Counted from the stretch's first letter, positions 10,901 through 20,460 are shown. The stretch: DNA of 64,000 nucleotides from Symbiodinium natans (GCA_905221605.1 CAJNDS010002135.1:1392001-1456000), one strand, 5' to 3'. The notes: a model not told the origin generated them from the sequence alone. A program made the numbers and translations.

Positions 10901-13900
10901 CCTTCTCTTCTTCCAAGCCGCCGCGGGGGTCTTGGGCATGACGCCCGCTGCGGTGAGCATGTGCGTGGAGATGTCTTCGGCCTACGCGCGTGCCGGGGTT
11001 TAGGGTTTAGGGTTTAGGGTTTAGGGTTTAGGGTGGCGTATGGGGCTCAGAGGTATGAAGAGGGGGGGGCGGGGTAGGGCCTAGAATATACAGGGTTCAC
11101 ATAGACCCTTGAGAAAGGGAACTAGAGCGACAGTTCTACCTAAACCCTAAACCTTAAACCAGAAACTCTAAACCCTACACCCTAAACCCTACACCGAAAA
11201 CCCTAACCCTAAACCCTAAGCCTAAAACCCTAAACCCTAAACCCTAAACCCTAAACCCTAAACCCTAAACCCTAAACCCTAAACCCTAAACCCTAAACCC
11301 TAAACCCTAAACCCTAAACCCTAAACCCTAAACCCTAAACCCTAAACCCTAAACCCTAAACCCTCCACCCTAAACCCTCATCCCTAAACCCTAAACCCTA
11401 AACCCTGGGCGCTCTGGGGCTTCGGGTCAGCCTCCAGGGCCAACGCCGCCTCGAGGGATGGCACGTAGTCGGCTGCGGATGGGCCCATGGCCCTGGGCTG
11501 TGAGGATGTCTTGGGTTTGGGGGGTTTGGGGTTTAGGGTTTAGGGGTTTAGGTGTTTGGGGTTAGGTTTAGGGTTTAGGGTTTAGGGTTTGGGTTTAGGG
11601 TTTGGGGTGAGGGTTTAGGGTTTAGGGTTTAGGTTGGGGTTTGGTGTGGGGTTAGGAGTTTTAGGGTTAGGGTTTTCGCGGGTTTCGGTTTTAGGTTTAG
11701 GGTTTAGGTTTGGGGTTTGGGGTTTGGGTTGTTAGGTTGTGGGGATTTTAGGGTTTAGGTTTTAGGTTTGGGGTTGGTGGGGTTTAGGGTGTGGGGTTTA
11801 AGGGTTTAGGGTTTGGGGTTTGGGGTGTTTAGGTTTTCGGGTTGGGGTTTAGGGTTTAGGTGTTTAGGGCTGGGGTTGGGGTTTAGGGTTTTTTAGGGTT
11901 TTGGGGTTTTGGGGTTTAGGGTTTCTGGTTTGGGGTTTAGGGTTTGGAGTGTTTGGAGTTTTTGGGTTTGGGGTTTCTACTCAACTTCTTCCGACACTTC
12001 TGACACTTGCGAGACGTGAAGGAGGGTTCGGGACAGACATGCTGTTGCCTTTAGATGACCTTGCTGTTGCCTTTAGATGACCCCGTATGCACCCCGAGCG
12101 ATGTCTGGCGGCTATCGACTTCTGGGTATCTTCAGAGACCCTGCTTGGGGAAACGCACGTCTTGGAGAAAGCGTGAAGAAACCTAACCCTAACCCTAAAC
12201 CCTAAACCCTAAACCCTAAACCCTAAACCCTAAACCCTAAACCCTAAACCCTAAACCCTAAACCCTAAACCCTAAACCCTAAACCCTAAACCCTAAACCG
12301 GAGCCAGCAGTCGTCATGGCATACGCAGCCGCCGCCACCACTCCCGGGTTGCTACTCTGTAGGCCCTTGCCCAAGGCCGCCGCCTGGTTTGAGGATTGGG
12401 GGTCAAGGGGGGGGGGGGGGGGGGGGGGGGGGGGCTAGGCTTTAGGATGTGTAGGAAAGGGCTTCTAGAGGGCTTCCTTCGGGGGAAAGACAGCTTGGTG
12501 TAAGACTGGGCTGAGGAAGAAAGAAGGTTGCCCGGCAACCTAAGAACAAAAAAGGGCGCCCGGTTGTGTTTAGAACTACAAGGTTTGTAGGGAGCCTAAA
12601 AGAAAGGGACTAAGGGTACCACCAGCCCTAGAACCCCGAATTTCCCTAAGCCCTACTGGGGGGATCCTGGGAGCAAATCCCCGCTTGTAACCCTGGTTGG
12701 AGCACACCTCGCACCCCAGGGATTTTCCAACCCCGGTTTAGGGTTTAGGGTTTAGTTCTTAGGGTTTAGGGTTTATAGGGTTTAGGGTTAGGGGCACACC
12801 TCGGACCACTTTCCAACCCGTGGGCTTCCACACTCCCGAGTCCCCAACACCCTAACCCCTAAACCCTTTAAACCCTAAACCCTTTAAACCCTAAACTCTG
12901 TAAACCCTAAACCCTAAACCCTTTGAACCCTAACTCTTTGAACCCAAAACCGCGCGACTTCGGCTTCAGGCCGGGGGGGAGGGGGCGGGAAGGGGGTGGG
13001 GCAAAACCCTAAACCCTAAACTCTAAACCCTAAACCCTAAACCCTAAACCCTTACATCGAATCAAAGATCGAGGTGCCCAGTTCCCCAGTGTGGAGTGCA
13101 GGGGGAGTGATAGTGAAGCAATGCTATACTTGGAGGTTCATGGTACTTACTAACCAAATATTGCTTGCACTTGTAAACTTTGTAAACCAGTGATGATCTT
13201 AATCTGTACTTACTTGCTAACCAAATAGTAATTGCACTTGCAAACCGATTACTACCATATTCGGGTAATTATGGGGCTGATAAGTGGGTTATAAATTCAG
13301 TTATAATTGGCTGTTAAGTACCACGAACCGCCAAGTAGTAGAAGGCGCTTGTCACAGAACATCAGGATGCAGCATGTTTCTGAAGGTCTAGTTTTGGGCT
13401 TGTCCCGAGGGCCCTAGATCTCGGGATTGTCATTGGGGAATGGCATGACGCGCTGGGTTTAGGGTTTAGGGTTTAGGGTTTAGGGTACCCCCCGAAACCC
13501 CAAACCGCATGCGCCTGACCCGCAGCCTTGACGCCCAGGGAGTTCAGGCACTCGGCCGCGGCGATGCGCACGTACGTGTCGGAGTCAGGGACCATCCTGG
13601 CTTAGGGTTTAGGGTTTAGGGTTTAGGGTTTAGGGTTTAGGGTTTAGGGTTTAGGGTTTAGGGTTTAGGGTTTAATTAGGGCTTAGGGCTTAGGGCTTTG
13701 GGTTTAGGGTCATGTTTCGAGACGTCCGGTTTGCTGATCGTTCGATGGGGCTTAGGGTTCAAGAGATTCGGGATTAGGGACTGACAATGCCGAGCGCCTA
13801 GGAGAGAAGGTCTGTGGAGACACGTGCAGTCGGAGAAACAGAGAAAGGCAGAAGAGAGATGGAGACACAAACACACACACACACACAAACAGAGACACAG

Positions 13901-16192
13901 ACTGAGACAGGGAGAAAGAGGATCTGCAGGATTTCTGGCTTGATTCGGTGACACTTTTCGAGGCCGCGTCGTCAAAACCCTAGAGGACCAAACGAACTCT
14001 CTAATTAGTAGCATATACCCTCTACCACTAAATGACCCTATGTATTTATACTGCACTACACCCTGAAGTCCAAGTGGCTGAGCCAGAGCCGGCGCGTAGC
14101 TTTCGGCGCCGTCCATGCCGCACAGCGCACGCGCGGCTGCTGCTTTGACCTGTTTTAATATGGTGAGTTCTCTAGAATATACTCCTTTTTGGGGTCCTGA
14201 TTTTAAGGCGGCCCCTCTTATTAGGGTACCCAAAAGGGGACCATATTTTAGAGAGCTCACCATATGGATGTGGGCGGGGGAGGGGGGGTTGGGATTGTAT
14301 TAATACTAATAGTGGTAGTAAGAACGATAGTCATAATTAGTTAGAGTAATAGTGATAGAAAGTACCATGACCAAGAACGATGGGAATCATGAGAGTACTA
14401 AAGATAGCACGAATGACGGTATTGACAATGCTGGCAATGATAATGGTCGTAGTACGCATACGAGTAAGAATAGTAATGATAGCAATGATAGTATGAATAG
14501 TGATAGTAATACTGACCGTGATAGTCATGATAAGATAAATAATCATAGTAATGATAATAGTAAGAATATCAACTAATAGTAAGAATAACAAGAATAATAC
14601 TAATAGTAAGATAGTAAAAAGAATAACAAGAATAATACTAATAGTAAGATAGTAATCGGGGCTGGGGGCCCGAGCTGGATTTTCTTTGGGGTTAGGGTTT
14701 AGGGGGTTAGGGTTTAGGGTTTAGGGTAGACGGTGTAGGGTTTAGGGTTTAGGGTTTAGGGTTTAGGGTTTAGGGTTTAGGGTTTAGGGCTTAGGGTTTA
14801 GGGTTTAGTTAGGGTTTAGGAAGAAATTCTCGGGTTGGATGACAGACATGCTGCCTCATGCGTGGGCTTCCCTACCTTGGGGAACTTGGTCACCAAAAGG
14901 AATCAGGGTTTAGGGTTTAGGTTAGCTGTACCGCAAAAAGGAAAGTTTTTAGGGTTCAGGAGTAAGGTTTCCAGGTTTGGTTCATATACCTTAACAGGAA
15001 TTATCGTAAGTGTAGGGTATACGGCCCAGAACTTTCGGGTCCATTTGGTCATGTGGTCTCCGGGGTACTCTACACGCGCCAGCAAGGAGGGCATCCCGAT
15101 GTAAGAGCAGTCGCAATAAGCGAGGGAGGTCGCAGCTGCTCTGGGATGCGGAGCACAGAATTGGCAGAGCAGGTAGGGCCCTAAAACCCTAAACACAAAA
15201 CCTGATAAACCCCAAACCCCAGACCCCGAGCCCTAAACCCTAAACCCTAAACCCTAAACCCTAAACCCTAAACCCTAAACCCTAAACAGTGAGCCCCGCC
15301 CTGGTTGCGAAAAAGCAGCTCGAGGCTCGGCATGCGACAGAAGCTTTCCGAGAGCTGCCGGCTCAGCTTTCATTGCTGAGAGCTCCTGGCAGGCGGCCAC
15401 GACGTCATCCACGTCTCCACCTTGGTTTAGGGTTTAGGGTTTAGGGTTTAGGGGTTTAGGGCCTTTTAGAGCAGATTGGGGTTTAGGGCTTAGGGCTTGG
15501 GGTTTAGGGTTTAGGCGTCAGGCCCATACTTCAGCGGCCTTTAAAGAAGGTAATGGACCATCTTGGTAGCCCAGGAACCATCTGAAACAAACCTTAAACC
15601 CTAAAACCTTACCCTAAACCCTAAACCCTGTTTTGGGGTTGGTTACTTTACATGATGGAACCCAGAACCCCCACAAACAACAAAAAGTGTGAAGAGTACC
15701 ACTGGGCTAGCCTGGTCGAGGGCTTGATTCTAGGTCGGGAGTTTCAGGTCTAGGGTTTAGGGTTTAGGGTTTAGGGTTTAGGGTTTAGGGTTTAGGGTCT
15801 AGGGTCTAGGGTTTAGGGGCAGAAGCACCAGCGTCACTGCGACACAGAGAAGATGCTCAAGTACCTCTACTCCCCGAAGCTGCTTACCAAAGTCCAGCAA
15901 TCTCAATAACCCTGACCCGTAGACCCCCCAATTAAACCCACCTGGACATGATACGGGTAGGTTTCAAAAGGCTTATAAGGGAACCTAAACACACCCAAAA
16001 GGGTACAAAGGCCTACTCTGGGTCCTGAACAGTAAACCCTGAAGCCTGAACCACAGACCCCAAACCCCAAACCCTAGACCCTAGACCCTAGACCCTTAAC
16101 CCTTCACCCTAAACCCTAAACCCTGAACCCGAGCCAGTCATGCTTGGCAAGCTGCTGCCCAGCTGTTTTACGAGCTCCGTGGGCGACGCCAT
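1952..16192 (-). CDS. HEAT-repeat / malonyl-CoA:ACP transacylase fusion, about 30 exons
   Basis: I assembled this gene by hand from short minus-strand exons separated by telomere-repeat and inverted-repeat DNA. Exons in transcript order: 16135-16192, 15320-15420, 14079-14149, 13515-13596, 12309-12383, 11411-11497, 10925-10981, 10649-10744, 10193-10240, 9697-9828, 9461-9508, 8746-8812, 8329-8353, 8082-8205, 7674-7728, 7422-7486, 7068-7175, then the 13 MCAT exons. Every junction keeps frame; the total is 2253 nt, 750 residues plus stop. Nearly all acceptors are AG|G; donors are about 19 GC, 8 GA and 2 GT. Weak points are the 12309/11497 junction, the 25-nt exon at 8329-8353 and the start (ATG at 16190-16192, the first Met of an open exon). 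The two halves join through an in-frame Ala/Pro/Ser linker. If the fusion is wrong, the MCAT gene could start at the Met within exon 7068-7175. Confidence 0.72.
2039..2259. mobile_element. CTTGG-type introner in the last MCAT intron
   Basis: Ends are CTTGGCAGCCCC and GGGCTACCAAG, with a 4-bp duplication ACTC (2035-2038, 2260-2263; GAGT on the coding strand). The interior holds CCCTAAA tracts. Intron 2039-2263 starts GA and ends AG; its removal gives DFYE-CGPMKQ, the expected MCAT sequence. Confidence 0.88.
3489..3687. mobile_element. CTTGGC-ended introner between the PNGFSCAG and GAFHT exons
   Basis: On the coding strand the element starts CTTGGCT and ends AGCCAAG, with the 4-bp duplication GATG on both sides. 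Intron 3489-3691 is GA-AG and splices ATEG to CLQAKELKT. The interior is mostly TTTAGGG repeat. Confidence 0.82.
3788..3882. mobile_element. 95-bp CTTGG-type introner (smallest intact copy)
   Basis: The element starts CTTGGTAGCCCAG and ends with the inverted copy CTGGGCTACCAAG. It is flanked on both sides by TGGC (3784-3787 and 3883-3886), which is GCCA on the coding strand. Removing element plus one duplication (99 bp, 3788-3886) joins V-C to Q-I-A-N in the MCAT reading frame. Donor is GC, acceptor AG. Confidence 0.9.
4038..4256. mobile_element. CTTGG-type introner with internal G-run/C-run hairpin
   Basis: Ends CTTGGTAGCCCAG and CTGGGCTACCAAG; target duplication TCTC (4034-4037 and 4257-4260). 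Long G and C runs at about 4084-4160 face each other and would form a very stable hairpin. Intron 4038-4260 is GA-AG and joins VFDF to ETGLRLVKLRG. Confidence 0.88.
4289..4474. mobile_element. Introner with CTTGTTGTTGGTTACTAGG-type ends
   Basis: Left end CTTGTTGTTGGTTACTAGG and inverted right end CTTACTTTTGGTTAGCAGG are imperfect inverted repeats. Flanks TAGC and CAGC are a 4-bp duplication with one mismatch. Intron 4289-4478 is GC-AG and joins EYTA to LTVAGVFDF. A CCCTAAA tract fills 4358-4455. Confidence 0.72.
4549..4831. mobile_element. CTTGG-type introner upstream of the GLSLGE exon
   Basis: Ends CTTGGTTGCCCAG and GGGCTACCAAG; target duplication TTTC (4545-4548 and 4832-4835), GAAA on the coding strand. 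Intron 4549-4835 is GA-AG. It contains a TTTAGGG tract (about 4567-4625) and, nested at 4626-4730, a second element with GTTTGCTGAAGAACCCC and GGGGCTCTTAAGCAAG ends. Confidence 0.87.
5941..6001. repeat. CCCTAAA tract in the 1145-bp MCAT intron
   Basis: About nine units close to the donor of exon 6021-6102. The rest of this intron (4876-6020) is mostly unique sequence, including a 132-codon plus-strand ORF (5143-5541) with no recognisable features and a partial CTTGG-type element near 5884-5940. Confidence 0.85.
6103..6314. mobile_element. Second introner family, CTTACTTCTC ends
   Basis: Ends CTTACTTCTC and GAGAAGTAAG are perfect inverted copies; target duplication CTTC (6099-6102 and 6315-6318), GAAG on the coding strand. 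Intron 6103-6318 is GA-AG and joins TTAQ to KILGYD. The inside is AT-rich with AACTTTGTTATT-like repeats and lacks telomere DNA. Confidence 0.87.
6392..6883. mobile_element. CTTGG-type introner splitting the FPGQGSQ motif
   Basis: Ends CTTGGTAGCCC and GGGCCACCAAG, target duplication GATC (6388-6391 and 6884-6887). Intron 6392-6887 is GA-AG and falls inside the conserved motif: CAAG|GATCC is rejoined to give PGQ-GSQYVK. The interior is composite, with two related internal copies of an AACCACCATCAcAATCCAGGCACC-like segment (near 6407 and 6533) and telomere-type tracts. Confidence 0.9.
7265..7391. repeat. CCCTAAA telomere-type tract in an intron
   Basis: About 17 nearly perfect CCCTAAA units lie inside intron 7176-7421 of the HEAT-MCAT gene. 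The intron is bounded by a short GCCA duplication of coding sequence. Confidence 0.9.
8402..8512. mobile_element. Degraded CTTGG-type element
   Basis: GGTAGCCCAGTAAAC at the left and CACTAGGCTACAAAC at the right, with the family interior (AATAAGGGCACC, GGGGTTGATTAC). Both ends have lost the outer bases. It lies in the long intron region between the exons at 8082-8205 and 8746-8812. Confidence 0.55.
8829..8995. repeat. 9-bp GGGGTTATA minisatellite
   Basis: About 17 tandem copies of GGGGTTATA, a telomere-like variant unit, interrupted by one GGGGTTTAAA. It lies at the 3' side of intron 8813-9460, next to perfect CCCTAAA arrays. Confidence 0.85.
9306..9456. repeat. CCCTAAA tract in intron 8813-9460
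   Basis: About 21 units ending right at the splice donor of the exon 9461-9508. A 45-bp stretch (TGTAGGTCTTACACCGTGTAGAGG-like) just upstream is duplicated around 9225 and 9279. Confidence 0.9.
9582..9690. repeat. CCCTAAA tract in intron 9509-9696
   Basis: About 14 units fill most of this 188-bp intron. The intron is GC-AG with a GCG duplication at its edges. Confidence 0.88.
11218..11400. repeat. CCCTAAA tract in intron 10982-11410
   Basis: About 25 CCCTAAA units, with a few variants, adjoin the donor of exon 11411-11497. The intron ends share GCC. Confidence 0.88.
11516..11978. repeat. Degenerate TTTAGGG array
   Basis: Variants such as TTTGGGG, TTAGGTTTGGGG and GTGTTTAGG show heavy decay of a telomere-type array. 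It occupies the first half of intron 11498-12308. The next 200 bp hold a 20-bp tandem duplication (GCTGTTGCCTTTAGATGACC) and no exon I can place. Confidence 0.75.
12185..12299. repeat. CCCTAAA tract before the exon at 12309-12383
   Basis: About 16 perfect units, on the downstream side of the HEAT exon encoding KGLQSSNPGVV. Confidence 0.88.
14159..14264. mobile_element. Inverted-repeat element with TATGGTGAG ends
   Basis: It starts TATGGTGAGTTCTCTAGAATAT and ends ATATTTTAGAGAGCTCACCATA, imperfect inverted copies around a GGGTCCTGAT...GGGTACCC middle. It sits next to the HEAT exon starting at 14149 and inside its upstream intron. Confidence 0.55.
14300..14665. repeat. AATAGTAAGAA-like low-complexity array
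   Basis: Imperfect repeats of AATAGTA, GATAGTA and AAGAATAAC cover this stretch inside intron 14150-15319. Open frames on both strands here are low-complexity artefacts. Confidence 0.75.
15562..15712. mobile_element. Degraded CTTGG-type element in the first HEAT intron region
   Basis: It begins CTTGGTAGCCCAGGAACC and ends near CACTGGGCTAGC, so the right end is damaged. The interior has TTTTGGGGTTGGTTACTT and a short CCCTAAA tract. It lies within intron 15421-16134. Confidence 0.55.
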
Positions 16193-16521
16193 CAGCGCAA
16201 GAAGCAATCTGGGCGGCCTAACGCCCCCAGAATAAAGACATATCACACCTACAACTCCGCTGCTTCTGAGCAGAAAAGAACGGCGCGCACACACACGACA
16301 GGGTTTTGGGTTGGGGTTTAGGTTTAGGGTAACTTAGGTTTAGGGTTTAGGGTTTCGTGTACCTAGCACTAGCATGCACAGCCACAGACAAACAGCAGCA
16401 GCTCAAACAAAATGTGCGCCGAGACTGCCGCGAGATGCAAGCAGCATCCTCATCTCGGCACGCTGGGGACATGGCCGATTGCTCGCAGTGGATCCTCTTC
16501 CCTTACTACTTCTGTTCGTAG
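15821..16521 (+). CDS. Possible plus-strand gene, two exon-like pieces
   Basis: An open stretch at about 15821-15905 reads QKHQRHCDTEKMLKYLYSPK and continues for ten more residues. A second at about 16372-16521 reads TDKQQQLKQNVRRDCREM and ends SQWILFPYYFCS followed by a stop. Both look like ordinary helical protein and both follow AG acceptors. No family is recognised. They flank the first minus-strand HEAT exon (16135-16192), so the two genes would overlap. Splice joins were not resolved, and the similarity of the pieces to real coding sequence is only a judgement. Confidence 0.25.
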
Positions 16522-17659
16522 AGATCCCTCAATAAAGATGCAAGGTTTAGGGTCTAGGGTTTAGGGTCTAGCGTTTAGGGTTTGGGGTTTAGGGTTTAGG
16601 GCCCTTGGAAACACAGCCAAGTAACATGTGACAATGATTAGAGAGCTGTCTAGTATCGGGTGCCTAGGGATGTATGCAGGAGTGTGGTTCGAGGCCAAAG
16701 GAAACTGCCTGCCAGAACATATCCGACACTTGGCTGCACTCAGGAGGGTAGCTATAAATTAAACTTTTAGCTGCCTGAATGAGAAACCCAATAGACCCAA
16801 AAAAGGTAAGGATCTGAAGTTACAGTAAAGTACCACAAAGGACAATGGGTGTAGCAGGGTCTGCTTGGATGCTGTCGGTAGTTAGAAGAGTACAAGTAGA
16901 ACACTACCCATGAACCCTTCGTACCCTCAAACCTGAAGCCTGAACTACATACTATATGCTCAAGAACACCGAAATAAAATGAAATACATATTCTGTAAAC
17001 GTCGTACCCATATTCCTGTGTTCAGGTTTCAGGGTTTAGGGTCATGGGTTTCGGGCCGAGGATTATTGGGCTTATTTAGGCCTTATAGGGTTTAGGATAG
17101 GTCAGAGCTACTATGCCTTGAACGGGAAGGGATATGTACCTTGATTGTGTGTACGTAACACCCGTAAGGGAATGTAGGTTACTGGTCGATTGCATGGTGG
17201 GCGTAAAAGCGGGGGTAGCAACAGGTAGTCTGGACACAGGAGTAACCTAGGAATAAAAAGCGCACGCTTTTTGATTTTAAAGGGATGATAAGGGAACCCC
17301 AACCCTAAAAAAAGGGTACCCTGTTTGGTTTTAAAGGGATGATAAGGCAACCCCAACCCTTAAAAAAAAATAGGCCCTACTCCGGGTCCCAGGAGTGTCC
17401 ATGAGGGCGTCCTTACCTAGGCCTTCGTGGCGCGCAAGGGTCCCGCGCGGCAGGACTTGCTCCCCCCCCCCCTCCCCCCCCCACCCACATATGAAACAAG
17501 GTGGATATTGCTGTACTTGGTGAGTGTATGTAGGGTTCCTTTATCATTTTGGTGAGTGTATATACTTGGTGTCCTTAGATACAAGAAATATGAACCCTAC
17601 TTCATATACCGTGCTTATTGACACCGGACAGAACCAAGCTTCTTCATCCTCAACCCTTC
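16522..17659. other. No gene recognised; short telomere tracts and small elements
   Basis: TTTAGGG-like bits occur at 16544-16600 and 17025-17060. 17240-17390 resembles the 572-790 family (CTAGGAATAAAAAGCG left, CTACTCCGGGTCCCAGG right), with an internal duplication of GATTTTAAAGGGATGATAAGG. I see no supported exon. Confidence 0.55.
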
Positions 17660-17770
17660 CTTGGTAGGCCAGTGGTACCCTTTGCCCGTTTTTTGTTTCT
17701 GGGTTCCCTTATCAAGTAACCAACCCCACAAAGGGTGCCGTTATTGTAATATGGTTACTGGGCTACCAAG
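17660..17770. mobile_element. Intact 111-bp CTTGG-type element
   Basis: It starts CTTGGTAGGCCAGTGG and ends TTACTGGGCTACCAAG. The interior has the family signature (TACCCTTT, GGGTTCCCTTAT, AAGTAACCAACCCC, GGTTAC). No clean 4-bp duplication is visible, so I cannot say whether it is an intron. Confidence 0.75.
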
Positions 17771-17975
17771 CTTATAAACCTTAAACCGCAAACCCTAGCA
17801 CCTTCACCCCTACCTGGGCCCTGAGGTTGTAGTTTGTTTTCTTGGGGGCATCTACTCTCATTTCGTGGTTCGCAAAATGCAAATCAGAAAGAAAACTACG
17901 TCCCGAGGTACATCCTAAACCCGAAACCCTAAAGCCGAAAAACCTAGACCCTCGACTCAAGCTAAGGTTTAGACA

Positions 17976-18819
17976 CTAGCAGAGCTCACGGAACATCCGT
18001 TGCTTAAGGGGTAGTTGGGCTCTCTGCGTTCTTTCGAGCATGCCCCTGATTTGGTTCTGTTGCTCGGCAGGTTTAGGGTTAAGGGTTTATGTCGAACATG
18101 GTCCCTATGGTTCTTTAAGTATGGGCCCTTAAAAGGGGACCCGTATATACCCCTTCTATACCCTACGTATACAACCCAAGGCCCCATACTTCAGAATCCT
18201 TTTAGGGAGGTAAGTGACCATGTTAAGGACCCCCATATAACTATCCTTCGTAAGCTACTCGGATCCTAAGCCCTACCTGGGGTTAGGGTGTTTAGGGTTT
18301 AGGGTTTAGGGTTTAGGGTTTAGGGTTTAGGGTTTAGGGTTTAGGGTACCTACTAGTTTTCTACCATTGGTTGAGGGGGTTGTCACCTACCATTTTTGGG
18401 AGTCGCAGGAACTATTGGGGCCTAAACCCTAAACCCTAAACCCTAAAGACCCTGCAAACCCCTTCGATCCCGACTCGACAATGCAGCGGCCAGGGGATGG
18501 CCCCAGGCAAACAGCTGAACAAGATAACACAAGAACTGTTCCGTGTGGTTTAGGGTTTAGGGCTTAGGGCTTAGGGCTTAGGGTTTAGGGTTTAGGGTTT
18601 AGGGTTCAAAATGACACAAGACTGTTCTGTCTCCTACGTAGCACCTTTTTTGGGTAGTATACTAGAAGCTCCTATAGTGAGCTTTAAGCGGAATTCTACA
18701 TTAGAGCCTTCAAGAAGGGTGGAGGGTTTGGGGCGCTAGGTATTTTGTTGCTCAAAAGCTGCCGCAAACTCGCGCTCGGCTACGGTGAGACTGGGGGCGT
18801 CGTGGCGAAAATCAAACAT
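17976..18819 (-). CDS. Small spliced hypothetical protein, four exons
   Basis: Exons by hand: 18754-18819 (ATG at 18817-18819), 18622-18633, 18456-18535 and 17976-18045 (stop TAG at 17976-17978). They give about 75 residues in frame: MFDFRHDAPSLTVAER at the start, a hydrophobic LCYLVQLFAWGHPLAAAL middle, and a basic end QLPLKQRMFRELC. Junction 18754/18633 is GA-AG and 18456/18045 is GC-AG, as in the larger gene. Junction 18622/18535 sits in a diverged 19-bp duplication (CTTGTGTCAT/CTTGTGTTAT) and lacks a standard donor. Upstream open islands (18860-18915, 19265-19370) might be earlier exons, but no acceptor joins them to this ATG. Family unknown. Confidence 0.42.
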
Positions 18820-20194
18820 TTGTTTAGGGTTTAGAGTTTAAGGTTTACGGTTTAGGCACTGTAGGCAATGAGGCTCCTGTAGCACTTTGTGGTGGAGATT
18901 GACGATCAGGACCGACCCAAAACCCTAAACCCTAAACCCTAGACCCCCCTGAAAACCAAATGAACCCTAAGATTGGGGTCATGCACCCTGTCCTACTTTT
19001 ATGCCTATGAAGGTATATATACATGAACCGCAAAACCGTTTAGGGTTTATTTGGCACCCAAGGTAGACCCTAAGCGGGGGGGACCCCGAAGCCGTTCAGG
19101 AACACATCTTCAGTCAGAATACTGCCTTAAATTACGGGTTTAAGGAAGATCTAGTCCTGAATTGGGGGTCACCTTAGGTGGGGTTTAGGGTTTAGGGTTT
19201 AGGGTTTAGGGTTTAGGGCTCAGGGTTCAGGGTTCAGGGTTCAGGGTTTAGGGGTTCCCAGAATAGGGATCCATCAGATTTTCGCTTTTAGCCGCTTCGG
19301 CTGCCGGGCGGAGGCCCAAGTGTCGATGACTCCTCACCCACTCCCGCCAGGACAGGGTAGGCGTGTGGGGTATCTAGACTGCCTTAAACGGATACAGCAT
19401 CGACATATATATATATATATATGAGCCCGGAACCTTTAGGGTTTATTTAGCATAGAGTTTTTCTTTTCGCTTTAAATACGGAATATAAACAATTTAGTAT
19501 GTAAGTGTATATTTATACTTTTGTAGGAACCATAAGTTCTACTTGAGAGTCAACTTCGCCTTGTGTCTGTGGATACCATTACTGTTGATGCTTGTGTTTT
19601 AGACAAGTCGCACATCTAACTTATTTATCCGTTTGGATGCAACAAAACGATCAACCCTCCACACCGGTGTTGCATATCTTAAATGCACTTGTTTTCTGCA
19701 GCTTTCTTTGTTTTCATCTGCGGCTTGTTCACTTATTAGTGTTTGTGATCTTTATAATGCTGATGCGATGGCAATAGTATGCTTACTGGTGTTCCTAGCA
19801 TTGGAAGCACAACTAACATTATGAACATATTATGACTTATGTGAGTACTATTGGTAATGTTCGCAATATAAGTACTAGTCCTAGCGCGAGCTGTCAATAT
19901 AAGCAAAAAGCATGGCGTGTTGTGCGGAACATTCGAAGTCGAGGATTACTTGTGCTAAGCATAAGTTTGACACATCTTATGCTCCCAATTTGACAGTTCG
20001 TGACTTCAATATCACCAAATAACATTGCAGTGCGTTGGCAGGATTGCTAATTAACACTAACATCACGACAATCCTAATCATCCTAATCTTGCTGGTAGTG
20101 CATATGTCTTTTGACAAGTCTACTACGAAACTGCACTATCTGTCGAGATTAGCCATATGACTAGTGCGAGTACTATTAATGTTCCACACTCTTT

Positions 20195-20460
20195 AGTAGG
20201 GGCCTCCTGAACAAAGTCAAAAATGGCCGGGCTGTTCAGGACACTCCGACTGTTTGGGTTTGGGGGCGCGCGTTGGGATCCTGAATAAAGGCAAACCGTC
20301 CGGGCGCCGTAAGAAAATTCCACGCGGCGCGCCTTTAAAGGATTGCTGGGCATCGCTGCCCTGTAAACTTATCCTAACTCCTCTCTAATAAATTCATATA
20401 TATCCCGTGGACAGTGTAAACAGGAACAAGAAAGGGGGGGGGGGGGCAGGTCTAAAGAGG
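20195..20460. mobile_element. Diverged copy of the 30.6-kb MITE-like element
   Basis: It shares the core CCGTCCGGGCGCCGTAAGAAAATTCCACG and GGCGCGCCTTTAAAG with the 30610-30912 element; its ends show CTCTTTAGTAGGGG and an inverted CCTCTTTAGACC. It lies inside the large duplicated block, so it has a near-identical partner at 60463-60722. Confidence 0.62.

Larger units (their letters stand above)
7068..16192 (-). other. HEAT-repeat region (17 exons) of the fusion gene
   Basis: The joined exons give about 433 residues of Ala/Leu-rich paired helices typical of HEAT or PBS-lyase-like repeats, a protein-binding scaffold. Repeat helices with the pattern V(R/K)xAAAxALxxMG lie near residues 54-70 (VKAAAARALCGM), 81-97 (YVRIAAAECLNSLG), 112-126, 180-190, 210-222 (EIRAAAVMALSQM), 243-257 (EVSAAACKVLGQM), 282-298, 327-340 (KVRVAAVRAVAGCG), 358-373 (TRVAAVKALEKMG) and 390-402. 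Exons hold about one repeat or half a repeat each. The last exon (7068-7175) runs from a HEAT-like helix into an Ala/Pro-rich linker. No enzyme motif is seen. The exact HEAT family and binding partner are unknown; a role in presenting or localising the transacylase is only inference. Confidence 0.72.

Noticed and set aside
14337-14591. Overlapping Ile/Thr-rich and Asn/Asp-rich ORFs
   Set aside because: Both strands of an AATAGT-like low-complexity array give such frames.
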